Shown: positions 8,360-17,530 of the stretch, in pieces
Position numbering within the stretch: position 1 is the stretch's first letter
Layout: each line of letters begins with the position of its first letter
Source: Bacillus sp. B-jedd
GTDB taxonomy: Bacteria > Bacillota > Bacilli > Bacillales > Cytobacillaceae
DNA: 64,000 nucleotides
Assembly: GCF_000821085.1 (NCBI RefSeq)
Contig: NZ_CCXR01000001.1
Coordinates: 1,385,001-1,449,000 of the forward strand
Reading direction: 5' to 3'
The notes under the pieces: generated by a model
Seen by the model: the letters and a program-made list of their open reading frames with translations, nothing else
Database searches by the model: none
What the model was told of the DNA's origin: nothing
Program-made: the position numbers and the translations under genes

Positions 8360-9652
8360 ATGAGAAAGGGAATATTGGGGTTTTTAAGTTTACTGTTAGT
8401 GTTAGGGATGCTAGCAGGATGCAGCGGAGAGAAAAGCAACGCTGACACAAAGACTAAAGATGGCAAGGTTGTCATCAATTTCTGGACCTTTTGGGGATCG
8501 GAAACACGCAGGCCAATTATTGAGAAAATCGTTAAGGATTTTAATGAATCACAGGATAAAATTGAAGTTAAACATACATTTTTACCTTGGGGAGATATTT
8601 GGACGAAAAATCTGGCTTCTGTAGCCGCGGGAAATCCTGCTGACGTGATTGTGAACGACATCAACTCAGTTGCGCAGCGCGCGGAAAATAACCAGGCGGA
8701 AGATTTAAGCAAATATCTCGATGAAAACTTTAAGGATCATTTCTATCCACACTTATGGGAAACCGTTATCCATGACGGAAAGCCATATGCGGTGCCTTTT
8801 AATACAGACACGAGACTTTTATTTTACAATAAAAAAGCATTCAAAGAAGCAGGGCTTGATCCTGAAAAGCCGCCTCAAACCTGGGCAGAGTTAGAAGAGG
8901 ATGCCAAAAAGCTTGATATCAAAAATGGAGATAAATATGAACGCTTCGGCTTCTACCCGCAATGGGGGAGCATTGGCCCTTCTGCCTGGATGGCAAGCGC
9001 TGACGATGGAAAAGGTTTTATTGTAGACGGGAAACCTGAAATCAATACAGCCAAAAAGCTTGAAGCACTGAAATGGTTGCTTGACTGGCAGGAAAGATAT
9101 GGCGAGAAAAACGTCCAGGCATTCAAAGCGGAATTTGGCAGCGAACAGTCAAATCCGTTCATTTCTGGAAAAGTCGCCATGTTTGTTGATGTCGGCACCT
9201 TCTATACCCAAATCAGGGATTACGGCAAGGATTTAGAATTCGGCGTCGCAAAAATTCCTTCCTATGATGAAAACAGCAAACATTGGGCAGATGGCGGAGG
9301 CTTCGTGGTTGAAGTGCCGAAGGGCTCGAAGCATCCAAAGGAAGCGGTTGAGTTTATTAAATACCTGACTGGAAAAGAAGCTCAGAAATATTGGGGCGAA
9401 AAGAACTACGATAATGTTGCCAATATTGAAGCCTCCAAAGCGGTGGCCGAGTCACTTGATGGACAAGCCAAGGAAGTTTATGAACTTTCGGTCGAGAACT
9501 TGGATGAAACAAATCTTTATCCAGTACCGCTTGAGTATCCAGATTACCAAAATCGGATTAATCCACTTATCGATAAAGTCTTTGCCGGGAAAATGAGCCC
9601 TGAAGATGCATTGGCAAAGGCCGAGGAAGATGTCAAAAAGATGAAGAAATAG
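8360..9652 (+). CDS. Sugar ABC transporter substrate-binding lipoprotein
   Basis: A solute-binding lipoprotein of ABC family 1 (maltose/multiple sugar type), 430 residues. The signal peptide ends in the lipobox LAGC with Cys at about residue 21. The mature protein starts with an acidic/Ser spacer and contains VINFWTFWG and the typical late DGGGFVVEVPKGSKHP hinge region. The ATG at 8360 follows AGGAGGAAAA. It is first in a three-gene importer with two permeases. The ligand is probably an oligosaccharide or sugar but cannot be assigned, because no glycosidase or regulator lies nearby. Confidence 0.93.
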   Translation: MRKGILGFLSLLLVLGMLAGCSGEKSNADTKTKDGKVVINFWTFWGSETRRPIIEKIVKDFNESQDKIEVKHTFLPWGDIWTKNLASVAAGNPADVIVNDINSVAQRAENNQAEDLSKYLDENFKDHFYPHLWETVIHDGKPYAVPFNTDTRLLFYNKKAFKEAGLDPEKPPQTWAELEEDAKKLDIKNGDKYERFGFYPQWGSIGPSAWMASADDGKGFIVDGKPEINTAKKLEALKWLLDWQERYGEKNVQAFKAEFGSEQSNPFISGKVAMFVDVGTFYTQIRDYGKDLEFGVAKIPSYDENSKHWADGGGFVVEVPKGSKHPKEAVEFIKYLTGKEAQKYWGEKNYDNVANIEASKAVAESLDGQAKEVYELSVENLDETNLYPVPLEYPDYQNRINPLIDKVFAGKMSPEDALAKAEEDVKKMKK

Positions 9653-9669
9653 TCCATAGAAGTTTTGTC

Positions 9670-9707
9670 GAGAGAGAAGGGATGGCTATGCTGTCCTTCT
9701 CTCTTTT
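9670..9707 (+). terminator. Intra-operon hairpin between binding protein and permeases
   Basis: GAGAGAAGGa / tCCTTCTCTC stem with TTTT lies 18 nt after the binding-protein stop. It probably acts as a partial terminator or mRNA stabiliser giving excess binding protein over permeases, as is usual in such operons (inference). Confidence 0.7.
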
Positions 9708-9737
9708 CACTAGTGAGGAATAGAAAGAGGGGGAATT

Positions 9738-10745
9738 ATGAGACAATCACAATCATCGGATGCGGCACTGTCTGGCGACCTTAAGCTTGGACCCGGGAAG
9801 AGTGCGGCTATGGGCACCTCCCGCGGAATGTCTCCTAAAAACCGTCTGTCAAGAGCGGCGAAGGAGAATTTATGGGGGTATATATTTATCAGTCCCTGGA
9901 TCATTGGCTTTACATGCCTGACTCTGGGACCGCTTTTGTTTTCTTTGGCCGCAAGTTTTACTGATTATAATATTACTTCAAAGATGAACTTTATTGGATT
10001 CGATAATTTTGTCAGAATGTTTACGATTGATGACCTGTTTTGGACGTCTCTATGGAATACATTGTATTATGTTATTTTTTCTGTTCCATTAACGACAGCA
10101 GGTGCTATTTTGATTGCTGTTCTCCTGAATCAGAAAATTTTCGGAATGAAGGTTTTCAGGACGATTTATTATTTGCCGGCTATTCTATCGGGTGTTGCCG
10201 TCTATTTTTTATGGATGCAGCTGTTAAGCCCATCAACCGGGCTTGTGAATACATTCCTCGGATGGTTTGGAGTTGACGGACCGGCATGGCTCTTTGATCC
10301 AGAGTGGACAAAGCCTGCGCTGATCCTGATGAAAATGTGGGGAGTCGGCGGGGGGATGCTCTTATATTTAGCCAGCCTCCAAGGGGTTTCCAGCGAAATG
10401 TATGAAGCAGCGGACATCGAAGGCGCTACCGGCCTGCAGAAATTCTTTTACATTACTGTCCCGATGATTTCACCAATTATCTTTTTTGATATACTGACCA
10501 GCACAATCGGTGCATTCCAGATTTTTCAGGAAGCCTACGTCATGACGGAAAATGGGAGCGGCGCGCCGGCGAACTCACTCTTATTCTATAATCTCCATAT
10601 GTGGAACAATGCATTTAAAATATTTGACATGGGCTATGCGTCTGCGATGGCATGGATTTTGTTCATTATTGTCATGATTCTCACAGTTTTGAACTTGAAG
10701 CTTGGAAAGGGATGGGTCCACTATGAGGGGGGAGACAATAAATGA
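9738..10745 (+). CDS. Sugar ABC transporter permease (MalF type)
   Basis: An inner-membrane subunit of a carbohydrate importer, 335 residues with six predicted membrane helices after an unusually long polar N-terminus (about 45 residues, Ser/Lys rich). The coupling-helix EAA motif EAADIEGATGLQKFFYITVP is near residue 220. The ATG at 9738 follows GAGGGGG. It overlaps the next permease by ATGA, showing translational coupling. No ATPase gene is in the window. In bacilli the shared ATPase MsmX commonly serves such importers, so the same is likely here. Confidence 0.92.
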   Translation: MRQSQSSDAALSGDLKLGPGKSAAMGTSRGMSPKNRLSRAAKENLWGYIFISPWIIGFTCLTLGPLLFSLAASFTDYNITSKMNFIGFDNFVRMFTIDDLFWTSLWNTLYYVIFSVPLTTAGAILIAVLLNQKIFGMKVFRTIYYLPAILSGVAVYFLWMQLLSPSTGLVNTFLGWFGVDGPAWLFDPEWTKPALILMKMWGVGGGMLLYLASLQGVSSEMYEAADIEGATGLQKFFYITVPMISPIIFFDILTSTIGAFQIFQEAYVMTENGSGAPANSLLFYNLHMWNNAFKIFDMGYASAMAWILFIIVMILTVLNLKLGKGWVHYEGGDNK

Positions 10746-11611
10746 GCGCATACACAGAGCCAAAGTTTTATGAAAAGAAAAAATTCAAAGAAAAAATAAA
10801 ATCATGGACGATCACCCTCCTGCTAGTGGCAGGGAGTGTTGTCATTTTATCCCCTCTTTGGTGGATGATCTCGACATCTCTAAAGACACCAGCGGAAATC
10901 GCCCAATACCCTCCTACGTTCTTCCCGAAAGAAATCAGATTCGATAATTATATAAAAGCATGGCAGACCGCGCCATTCACAAGATGGGCCCTCAACACTT
11001 TATTTATTGCTGTGATAGGAACGATTGGAAGTGTAGCCATCAATTCACTGGTTGCCTATTCCTTTGCCAAAATTCGCTTTAAAGGGCGCAATGTGCTCTT
11101 TATCATTGTACTTTCGACCATGTTGATTCCGGGCTTTGTGACGATGGTTCCACAGTATATCCTTTTCTCGAAGCTGGGGTGGGTCAATACATATCTCCCA
11201 CTTATCGTGCCGGCATTTCTGGGAAGCGCGTTTTTTATTTTCCTGCTTAGGCAGTTCATGATGACCATACCGAATTCGCTTATTGAGGCGGCTGTGCTTG
11301 ATGGGGCCAGCCATATTCAAATATGGTGGCATATTATGCTTCCGCTGACAAAGCCGGCGTTAATGGCGGTCGCGATTTTCTCATTCAACGGCGCCTGGAA
11401 TGATTTGCTCGGTCCGCTCCTGTATATTAACGATGAAAACCTATATACTCTCCAAATCGGTCTGCAGACTTTTAAAGGTACCGTGCAGACCCAGTGGCAC
11501 TACCTGATGTCAATGTCCGTAACAGTCCTGCTTCCGGTTGTTTTGATTTTCTTCTTTTTCCAGCGATATTTTATTGAGGGATCGAACATATCATCAGGGA
11601 CAAAAGGTTGA
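10742..11611 (+). CDS. Sugar ABC transporter permease (MalG type)
   Basis: The second membrane subunit of the importer, 289 residues with six helices. The EAA coupling loop reads EAAVLDGASHIQIWWHIMLP near residue 180. The start overlaps the stop of the first permease (ATGA), so the two are made together, presumably in equal amounts. The C-terminus ends shortly after the last helix, as is typical for MalG/AraQ-like subunits. Together with the lipoprotein it forms a complete importer apart from the ATPase. Only a weak hairpin follows, near 11629-11652. Confidence 0.92.
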   Translation: MSAYTEPKFYEKKKFKEKIKSWTITLLLVAGSVVILSPLWWMISTSLKTPAEIAQYPPTFFPKEIRFDNYIKAWQTAPFTRWALNTLFIAVIGTIGSVAINSLVAYSFAKIRFKGRNVLFIIVLSTMLIPGFVTMVPQYILFSKLGWVNTYLPLIVPAFLGSAFFIFLLRQFMMTIPNSLIEAAVLDGASHIQIWWHIMLPLTKPALMAVAIFSFNGAWNDLLGPLLYINDENLYTLQIGLQTFKGTVQTQWHYLMSMSVTVLLPVVLIFFFFQRYFIEGSNISSGTKG

Positions 11612-11718
11612 AAAGGAAAAATCTTCTCTGCTTTCCATGGGAAGTTTTTGGGGTTGGTTTAAGGCTAGGTTCAATGTTAGCCTAATAAGGAATTGAATTA
11701 AAGAAGGGAGTTGGAGGA

Positions 11719-12279
11719 ATGAGAGTGCAGAAACCTGTATTCATGCTTCTAGTGCCGGCTATGTTGCTCATGCTCGCCTTCCCTTTTTTGGCGTCGGGCA
11801 AAACAATGGGCCTTATGGCTGCAGAACCGGCCAAAGCGGCAGTTAACGAAGCAAAAAAACATAAAAAAACGGCAGGAATAAAGAAAATACCTGATCAATA
11901 TGCGTTAGATAAGAAGCTTGATCTGACAAATGAAGAAAAAGACTTGTTGGCAAGGCTTGTCCATGCTGAGGCAAAAGGTGAGCCATTTAAAGGGAAAGTC
12001 GCTGTAGCGGAAGTTGTCTTGAACCGCATGGAGGATGAAAAGTTTCCTGATACAGTAAAGGGCGTCATCTATGAGAAAAGACAGTTTGACCCAGTGGCAA
12101 ATGGTGAAATTAATAAGCCAGCGGGCAGTGAAGCGAAAAAGGCAGTTGATGAGGCACTGTCACCGAAGGAAAAAGTTACGGATGCTCTTTTCTTTTACAA
12201 TCCTGAAACTGCCGGGGATAAGTGGATTAAGACAAGGCCTGTGATCGGCAAAATAGGAAGGCATGCTTTTACAAGTTAA
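11719..12279 (+). CDS. Cell wall hydrolase, SleB/CwlJ-like
   Basis: A secreted or membrane-anchored 186-residue protein with an N-terminal signal segment (about 1-27) and a hydrolase_2 (SleB/CwlJ) domain from about residue 72: LARLVHAEAKGEPFKGKVAV, VVLNRM, and the end of the fold at DALFFYNPETAGDKW. The Glu in HAEAKGE is the expected catalytic residue of this lytic transglycosylase-like fold. No peptidoglycan-binding domain is present, unlike SleB, so it resembles the short cell-wall hydrolases of bacilli used in spore cortex or vegetative turnover. A strong GGAGTTGGAGGA site precedes the ATG. Confidence 0.88.
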   Translation: MRVQKPVFMLLVPAMLLMLAFPFLASGKTMGLMAAEPAKAAVNEAKKHKKTAGIKKIPDQYALDKKLDLTNEEKDLLARLVHAEAKGEPFKGKVAVAEVVLNRMEDEKFPDTVKGVIYEKRQFDPVANGEINKPAGSEAKKAVDEALSPKEKVTDALFFYNPETAGDKWIKTRPVIGKIGRHAFTS

Positions 12280-12300
12280 ATTTGTCCTTGCGACAATAAA

Positions 12301-12336
12301 AATGCCGGCTCCCCCGATGGAGCCGGCATTTTTTTA
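12301..12336. terminator. Bidirectional terminator
   Basis: A perfect 12-bp stem AATGCCGGCTCC / GGAGCCGGCATT with T-run lies between the convergent hydrolase and FtsH-like genes and can serve both. Confidence 0.9.
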
Positions 12337-14073
12337 TGCGTAAATATATTCTTCTTCAGCCTTGCTTGAAGCAATGACTTCTTCTACTTCAGAACCTTCG
12401 AGAGTTTCTTTTTTGAGAAGGGCTTCAACAAGGTTTTCATATGCTTTTCGGTTGGAGCGGATAATCAGCTCGGACTTTTCAAGGCCGTTTTCAAACAGCT
12501 CCTGCATTTTTGCTTCCTTTTCGGTCTTCACGAAAGTGAGTGTAAAACCGTCCTGAAGCATGCCTGTGTCAACCATTTGCTCAATCAGGTGCTTCGCTTG
12601 CTGGACGTCCCCGCTGACACCGATACTGTGCTCGCCAAGGTATAAGCGCTCGGCGACTCCGCCGGCAAGGATCATTGCAATCCTGTCCAGTAAATCACTC
12701 GTTGTGGATAAATGAAGTTCTTTAGGAATAGGCGCCACATAGCCAAGCGCATCGCCACGCGGAATGATGGTTGCTTTCCTTACGGATCCTGGCTTAGTAA
12801 TTGCAGCCACAATCGCATGCCCGGCTTCGTGGATGGCTACCCGCTTCTTTGTGTCAGCATCCTGCAAGGCGCGTGAAGTGCTTCCGAGAATTGTTCGGTC
12901 CAACGCGTAATCTAGATCCGCTTTTGTGATTAAATCCTGGCCATTACGGACTGCCCGTCTGCTGGCCGTTTCAAATAGCATACTGATATCGGCTCCGGAG
13001 AACCCTGAGGTGCTTTCAGCAAGATCATCAAGTGAGTCCCTGACATCATCCGCAAGCATTTTGCCGTTTGTGTGAATCTCAATAATTTCCCGGCGGCCTT
13101 TTGTATCAGGAAGTGGCACTTGGAAAGAGAAATCAATTCGTCCAGGGCGGAGGAATGCGTCATCGAGCATATCCTTCCGGTTCGTTGCTGCGACGAATAA
13201 TATCCCTTCATTAGAGTGGCCGCCATCCAATTGAACAAGAAGCTCGGTCAACGTTTTTTCAGATTCTTCTCCTCCGAGCGCTTTTCTTTTGCCGGCCAAA
13301 GCATCGACTTCATCAACGAAAATAACCGCTGGGGTTTGTTTTCTTGCATTTTGGAAGAGGCTACGCACCCTCGAGGCACCTACTCCAACAAACATTTCAT
13401 TGAAGGCTGAGCCGCTTGTTGAAAAAAAGGAAGCACCAAGTTCTTTTGCCATCGCCTGCGCCAGCAGGGTTTTCCCTGTTCCAGGAGGTCCATATAACAA
13501 AATGCCTTTTGGAGGTTTGATCCCAAGCTTGGAAGAACGCTCAGGCTCTTTGAAAATAGAAAGTGTCTGAAGGATCTCTTCCTTCATTTCATCCCCTAGG
13601 CCGCCGACATCTTTTAATGAGATAGAAGGGAGCGGTCTTGCTTTCGAGAGGCTGTTTTTCATTGAATTGGTGACTCCTAGGCCGCTGCCGCCTTTCGCTT
13701 TTTGCATGGCGAACGCCGCTGCTGCCAGTGAAACGATTACGCCTCCCATAATCCATTTTCCGTATTTGCTGTTGCTCGTAAATGTATAATCAACATTGTA
13801 TTTGGAAACTAATTCGTCTGCCATTTGGCTGTTTGGTGGCACTTTCGTCACGAATATCCCCTCGCTTGTTGTTAGTGTAAGGCTGCCATTGGAATGTTCT
13901 TCAAGGCTGACTGTTTTGCCATTTTCCCCTGCAATCAACTTTTCCATGGAGGAGAAAGGGATTGCGACCTCTTTTGCCGTTGACTGAACTGCCCAGTATA
14001 TACCTGCGGCTGCTATTATAACTGCTGATATCAGCGGTATGATTTTATGAATCGCTTTTTTACTCATATCCAC
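12334..14073 (-). CDS. FtsH-like AAA+ zinc metalloprotease (paralogue)
   Basis: A membrane-bound ATP-dependent protease. Residue numbers here count from the upstream ATG at 14082. Two membrane helices (about 11-31 and 109-127) flank a short extracytoplasmic domain. The AAA module has Walker A GPPGTGKT (198-205), Walker B VIFVDEVDAL (about 254) and an SRH with FLRPGRID. The M41 protease has the zinc site HEAGH (418-422) and a distal Asp in SGDVQQA. It is shorter than housekeeping FtsH (about 640) and diverged, so it is probably a second FtsH. GTG 14073 is chosen because AAAGGAG sits 9 nt upstream, whereas it abuts ATG 14082. Substrates are unknown. Confidence 0.9.
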   Translation of the reverse strand: MDMSKKAIHKIIPLISAVIIAAAGIYWAVQSTAKEVAIPFSSMEKLIAGENGKTVSLEEHSNGSLTLTTSEGIFVTKVPPNSQMADELVSKYNVDYTFTSNSKYGKWIMGGVIVSLAAAAFAMQKAKGGSGLGVTNSMKNSLSKARPLPSISLKDVGGLGDEMKEEILQTLSIFKEPERSSKLGIKPPKGILLYGPPGTGKTLLAQAMAKELGASFFSTSGSAFNEMFVGVGASRVRSLFQNARKQTPAVIFVDEVDALAGKRKALGGEESEKTLTELLVQLDGGHSNEGILFVAATNRKDMLDDAFLRPGRIDFSFQVPLPDTKGRREIIEIHTNGKMLADDVRDSLDDLAESTSGFSGADISMLFETASRRAVRNGQDLITKADLDYALDRTILGSTSRALQDADTKKRVAIHEAGHAIVAAITKPGSVRKATIIPRGDALGYVAPIPKELHLSTTSDLLDRIAMILAGGVAERLYLGEHSIGVSGDVQQAKHLIEQMVDTGMLQDGFTLTFVKTEKEAKMQELFENGLEKSELIIRSNRKAYENLVEALLKKETLEGSEVEEVIASSKAEEEYIYA

Positions 14074-14082
14074 TATGCTCAT

Positions 14083-14477
14083 CTCCTTTAATGTCTATCT
14101 CTATTATATGAAAATACTTTTTGTAATAAATAGGGAATGAGTATTATGGAGGCTGGTAATTCAAGGGAAAAGGAGTGCGGGTGATTGAACAACTAGTGAA
14201 ATTATAAGTAATTTGGCTCTGTATATAATGAAGGAATAATGAATGCGCAGGGCTTTTAGACTATTAATCCTGCAAAAAAACTAACAAAAGGGGCTTTTAC
14301 TTTTTTTGAAAAAAGCTGCCGTTTTCAGACACAAAGCTGACAAAAATGGTTTAGAGGAACAAATGAACCAATTCTCAAATATCTATGAAAGGAATTCATG
14401 ATTGCAAACTTGGATATCCAGCGATAAGATAGAAATTATGGACAAAACTCTAATTGTCAAAAGTGAGGAAACGAATT
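14083..14477. other. Divergent intergenic region, 395 nt
   Basis: It separates the ftsH-like gene from prfC. No small gene with a ribosome binding site and no structured RNA is recognised. A TATAAT-like element occurs near 14224-14229 (tgtaTATAATgaagg) and could be a -10 for prfC, but no good -35 is seen. The AAAAAGCTGCCG and TTTTTTTGAAAAAAGC runs near 14300-14325 give weak structure only. Confidence 0.4.
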
Positions 14478-16058
14478 ATGAGCAAGAATTTTAAAGAAGA
14501 AGTCCTGTCGAGAAGGACTTTTGCAATTATTTCACACCCGGATGCCGGTAAAACGACGATTACGGAAAAGCTCCTACTCTTTGGCGGGGCTATTCGGGAC
14601 GCCGGTACAGTTAAAGCGAAAAAGACAGGTAAATTCGCGACCAGTGACTGGATGGAAATCGAAAAGCAGCGTGGAATTTCGGTAACATCGAGTGTCATGC
14701 AATTTGATTACAGTGGATTCAGGGTTAATATCCTTGATACACCGGGCCACCAGGATTTCAGTGAAGATACGTACAGGACATTAATGGCGGTTGACAGCGC
14801 CGTCATGGTCATCGACTCCGCTAAAGGGATTGAGGAACAGACGATGAAGCTGTTCAAGGTTTGCCGGATGCGCGGCATCCCGATTTTTACCTTTATGAAC
14901 AAGCTGGACCGACAGGGAAAGCCGCCGCTTGAATTGCTGGCTGAACTGGAAGAGGTGCTTGGCATCGAATCTTATCCAATGAATTGGCCGATCGGGATGG
15001 GGAAGGAATTCCTCGGTATTTATGACCGTTACAATAAAAGGGTTGAGCAATTCAGGGTTGATGAAGATAAAAGATACATTCCCCTTAATGAAGAAGGCGA
15101 AATCGAAGGCGAGCATCCAATTAAAAATACCGGGCTTTACGATCAGACTCTTGAAGAAGTTTTGCTCCTTAATGAAGCGGGCAATGAATTTTCGGCCGAG
15201 CGAATTGCCAATGGGAATCTGACTCCTGTCTTTTTTGGAAGCGCCTTGACGAACTTTGGGGTCCAAACCTTCCTGGAAGCCTATCTGAAATTTGCTCCAC
15301 CGCCAAAGCCGCGAAATTCGACTGCAGGTGAAGTAGATCCATTGTCGGAAAATTTCTCTGGTTTTATATTTAAAATACAGGCAAATATGAATCCAGCCCA
15401 TCGTGACAGAATTGCTTTTGTCAGGGTGTGCTCGGGCAAGTTCGAACGCGGGATGAGCGTGAATGTTCCTCGGCTAGGAAAACAAATCAAGTTATCCCAG
15501 TCCACTTCATTCATGGCCGAAGAACGAAATACGGTCGAGGAAGCGGTTAGCGGTGACATCATTGGCTTATATGATACAGGGACCTATCAAATCGGTGATA
15601 CGATCACATCAGGCAAGGAACAGTTCCAGTTTGAAAAACTCCCTCAATTTACTCCTGAATTATTCGTGAAGGTTATGGCGAAAAACGTCATGAAGCAAAA
15701 GTCTTTTTATAAAGGAATTGAACAGCTTGTCCAGGAAGGTGCAATCCAACTTTTCAAGACGGCCAGAATGGAAGAATACCTACTAGGCGCTGTCGGGCAG
15801 CTTCAGTTCGAAGTATTTGAACACAGGATGAAGAATGAATACAATTCGGATGTCATCATGGAACGGATCGGTTCCAAGGTCGCAAGATGGGTGGAAGGTG
15901 ATTCGGTTAATGAAAACCTGTCAAATTCCAGAAGCCTGCTTGTGAAAGACCGTTTCGGGAAGTATGCATTCCTTTTCGAAAATGAATTTGCGCTAAGATG
16001 GTTCCAGGATAAGAACCCGGATGTAAAACTCTATAATCCAATGGATATGCACGACTAA
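14478..16058 (+). CDS. prfC: Peptide chain release factor 3
   Basis: A translational GTPase that recycles class I release factors after termination, 526 residues. G motifs are visible: HPDAGKTT (G1), [14 protein letters not shown] (G3) and NKLDRQ (G4), followed by the domain II/III arrangement typical of RF3. The ATG at 14478 gives the conserved [20 protein letters not shown] start with GTGAGG upstream. An in-frame upstream start at 14454 would add eight unconserved residues. It is monocistronic, ending at a good terminator. Confidence 0.95.
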   Translation: MSKNFKEEVLSRRTFAIISHPDAGKTTITEKLLLFGGAIRDAGTVKAKKTGKFATSDWMEIEKQRGISVTSSVMQFDYSGFRVNILDTPGHQDFSEDTYRTLMAVDSAVMVIDSAKGIEEQTMKLFKVCRMRGIPIFTFMNKLDRQGKPPLELLAELEEVLGIESYPMNWPIGMGKEFLGIYDRYNKRVEQFRVDEDKRYIPLNEEGEIEGEHPIKNTGLYDQTLEEVLLLNEAGNEFSAERIANGNLTPVFFGSALTNFGVQTFLEAYLKFAPPPKPRNSTAGEVDPLSENFSGFIFKIQANMNPAHRDRIAFVRVCSGKFERGMSVNVPRLGKQIKLSQSTSFMAEERNTVEEAVSGDIIGLYDTGTYQIGDTITSGKEQFQFEKLPQFTPELFVKVMAKNVMKQKSFYKGIEQLVQEGAIQLFKTARMEEYLLGAVGQLQFEVFEHRMKNEYNSDVIMERIGSKVARWVEGDSVNENLSNSRSLLVKDRFGKYAFLFENEFALRWFQDKNPDVKLYNPMDMHD

Positions 16059-16073
16059 GTGAATAAATACCGG

Positions 16074-16100
16074 AACCGGCGGCTTTGTCCGCCGGTTTTT
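16074..16100 (+). terminator. prfC terminator
   Basis: AACCGGCGG / CCGCCGGTT stem with T5. Confidence 0.9.
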
Positions 16101-16116
16101 GTGTTGTCGGGAAAAA

Positions 16117-16146
16117 TTGACAGTCGGTCTGTCGTTCCCATACAGT
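16117..16146 (+). promoter_or_regulatory. Candidate promoter with inverted repeat before the SDR gene
   Basis: TTGACA (16117-16122) lies 18 bp before TACAGT (16141-16146). An inverted repeat GACAG-TCGGT-CTGTC (16119-16133) overlaps the -35, the expected place for a repressor operator. The regulator is unknown. Confidence 0.5.
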
Positions 16147-16176
16147 TAAACTATAAAAGCCAAAAGAGGGGATGTT

Positions 16177-17271
16177 ATGGGGAAGCATTATTTTTTCACA
16201 GGATTTCCGGGTTTTATCTGCCATCAATTAATAAAAGAAATTTTGGCAATATCAGCAGGAAGCTCAGTGTATGTACTGGTGGTGCCGGCTATGGTCCAAA
16301 GGGCGGCGGAAGAAGCCGGCCGAATTTCGCTGGAGACCGGCCTTGACCGCGAGAAATTCCATATTATTGAAGGCGACATTACGAAGGAAGGCCTCGGCAT
16401 CGAGGATACAGCCCTGGCGCTGTTGGAAAGGAATATTACCCACGTTTTCCACCTTGCAGCCATATATGATTTGGCTGTCCCGCGGGAGATTGCTTACAAA
16501 GTGAATGTGAAAGGGACGGAAAACGTTAATGCATGGGTAAAAGCTTTGCCGCTCCTTGAGAGATACATATACTTCAGTACGGCCTACGTAGCAGGCTTAA
16601 GGGAAGGGAGGCTGCTTGAAACCGAGCTGGTCAAGCCCCCTCGCTTTAAAAATCACTATGAAGAAACGAAGTATGAAGCTGAAGTGCTTGTAGAGGGATT
16701 GAAAAAGGATGTCCCGGTTACGATTATCCGCCCTGGGATCGTAAAAGGGCATTCGAAAACGGGAGGAACGATCAAATTCGACGGCCCTTACTTTATCCTG
16801 AATTTCCTTGACCGGCTCCGTCTTCTGCCAATCATTCCGCGTCTGGGCCGAAGCAACGCTGTCATAAATCTTGTTCCAATTGATTTCATTATCGCAGCGA
16901 CCGCGCACTTGGCACTGAAGGAAAATGCTGCCGGCAAAACCTATCATTTAACAGATCCGAATCCATATCGGGTAGAGGAACTATATGGAATGTTAATGGA
17001 GGCGCTTCTTGGAAAAAGGCCCAAAGGCACGTTGCCGCTTTCTTTAGCAAAAGCCGCGTTATCCCTGCCTCATGTGCGAAAAATGCTTGGGGTGGAAAAG
17101 GAAGCGCTCGACTACTTTACCTGGCAGGGGCATTTTGATTGTTCCCAGGCTCTTGAAGATTTGAAGGGATCGGGAATCCATTGCCCGGACTTTCAGAAAG
17201 GTGTCAATGCGATGGTAAAATTTTATAACGAAAATAAACACAATCGAGCCTTTCATGTGGATATTCGGTGA
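16177..17271 (+). CDS. SDR family NAD(P)-dependent oxidoreductase (extended type)
   Basis: A 364-residue protein with a Rossmann fold start (YFFTGFPGFICHQLIKE; the Gly-rich loop reads TGFPGF), HVFHLAAIYDL after the fourth strand, and the catalytic YEETK (Tyr-x-x-x-Lys) motif near 161-165. It belongs to the extended SDR / male-sterility (fatty acyl-CoA reductase-like) NAD-binding group. The ligand is unknown; the C-terminal 100 residues are helical and specific to this group. The ATG at 16177 follows AGAGGGG. It is a lone gene between the prfC terminator and the Mn riboswitch, with its own candidate promoter. Confidence 0.85.
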   Translation: MGKHYFFTGFPGFICHQLIKEILAISAGSSVYVLVVPAMVQRAAEEAGRISLETGLDREKFHIIEGDITKEGLGIEDTALALLERNITHVFHLAAIYDLAVPREIAYKVNVKGTENVNAWVKALPLLERYIYFSTAYVAGLREGRLLETELVKPPRFKNHYEETKYEAEVLVEGLKKDVPVTIIRPGIVKGHSKTGGTIKFDGPYFILNFLDRLRLLPIIPRLGRSNAVINLVPIDFIIAATAHLALKENAAGKTYHLTDPNPYRVEELYGMLMEALLGKRPKGTLPLSLAKAALSLPHVRKMLGVEKEALDYFTWQGHFDCSQALEDLKGSGIHCPDFQKGVNAMVKFYNENKHNRAFHVDIR

Positions 17272-17349
17272 AGTTTTTCTTTCGCTGATTAGCACAAGAC
17301 AAAAGGTCTGTCCGTAATATATAATTAAGATAACTAAATATATCCTTTT

Positions 17350-17470
17350 CAAAGGGGAGTAGCTGTTAGGGAAACCTAAAGCAAAGTCGTCATTTCGCGG
17401 TCCTTTTCCGCCGGCTTTGCTGGCAGACCATGTCTAGCAAGACCTTTGCCTTCAGGCAGGGGTCTTTTTT
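17350..17470 (+). ncRNA. yybP-ykoY (manganese) riboswitch
   Basis: The leader starts with AAAGGGGAGTAGC at 17351 and carries the family landmarks GGGAAACC, GCAAAGTCGTCATTTCGCGG and GCCGGCTTTGCTGGCAGACC. It ends in an intrinsic terminator (AGACC...GGTCT, T6, 17440-17470). This class senses Mn2+ and switches transcription on when Mn is high. It sits 60 nt before a TerC family gene, its classical target. Confidence 0.85.
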
Positions 17471-17530
17471 GCGTTATCACCAGCTCCTGGCTGAATGAAG
17501 AAGGAAATCCAAAAAATAGGAGGAATTTGG

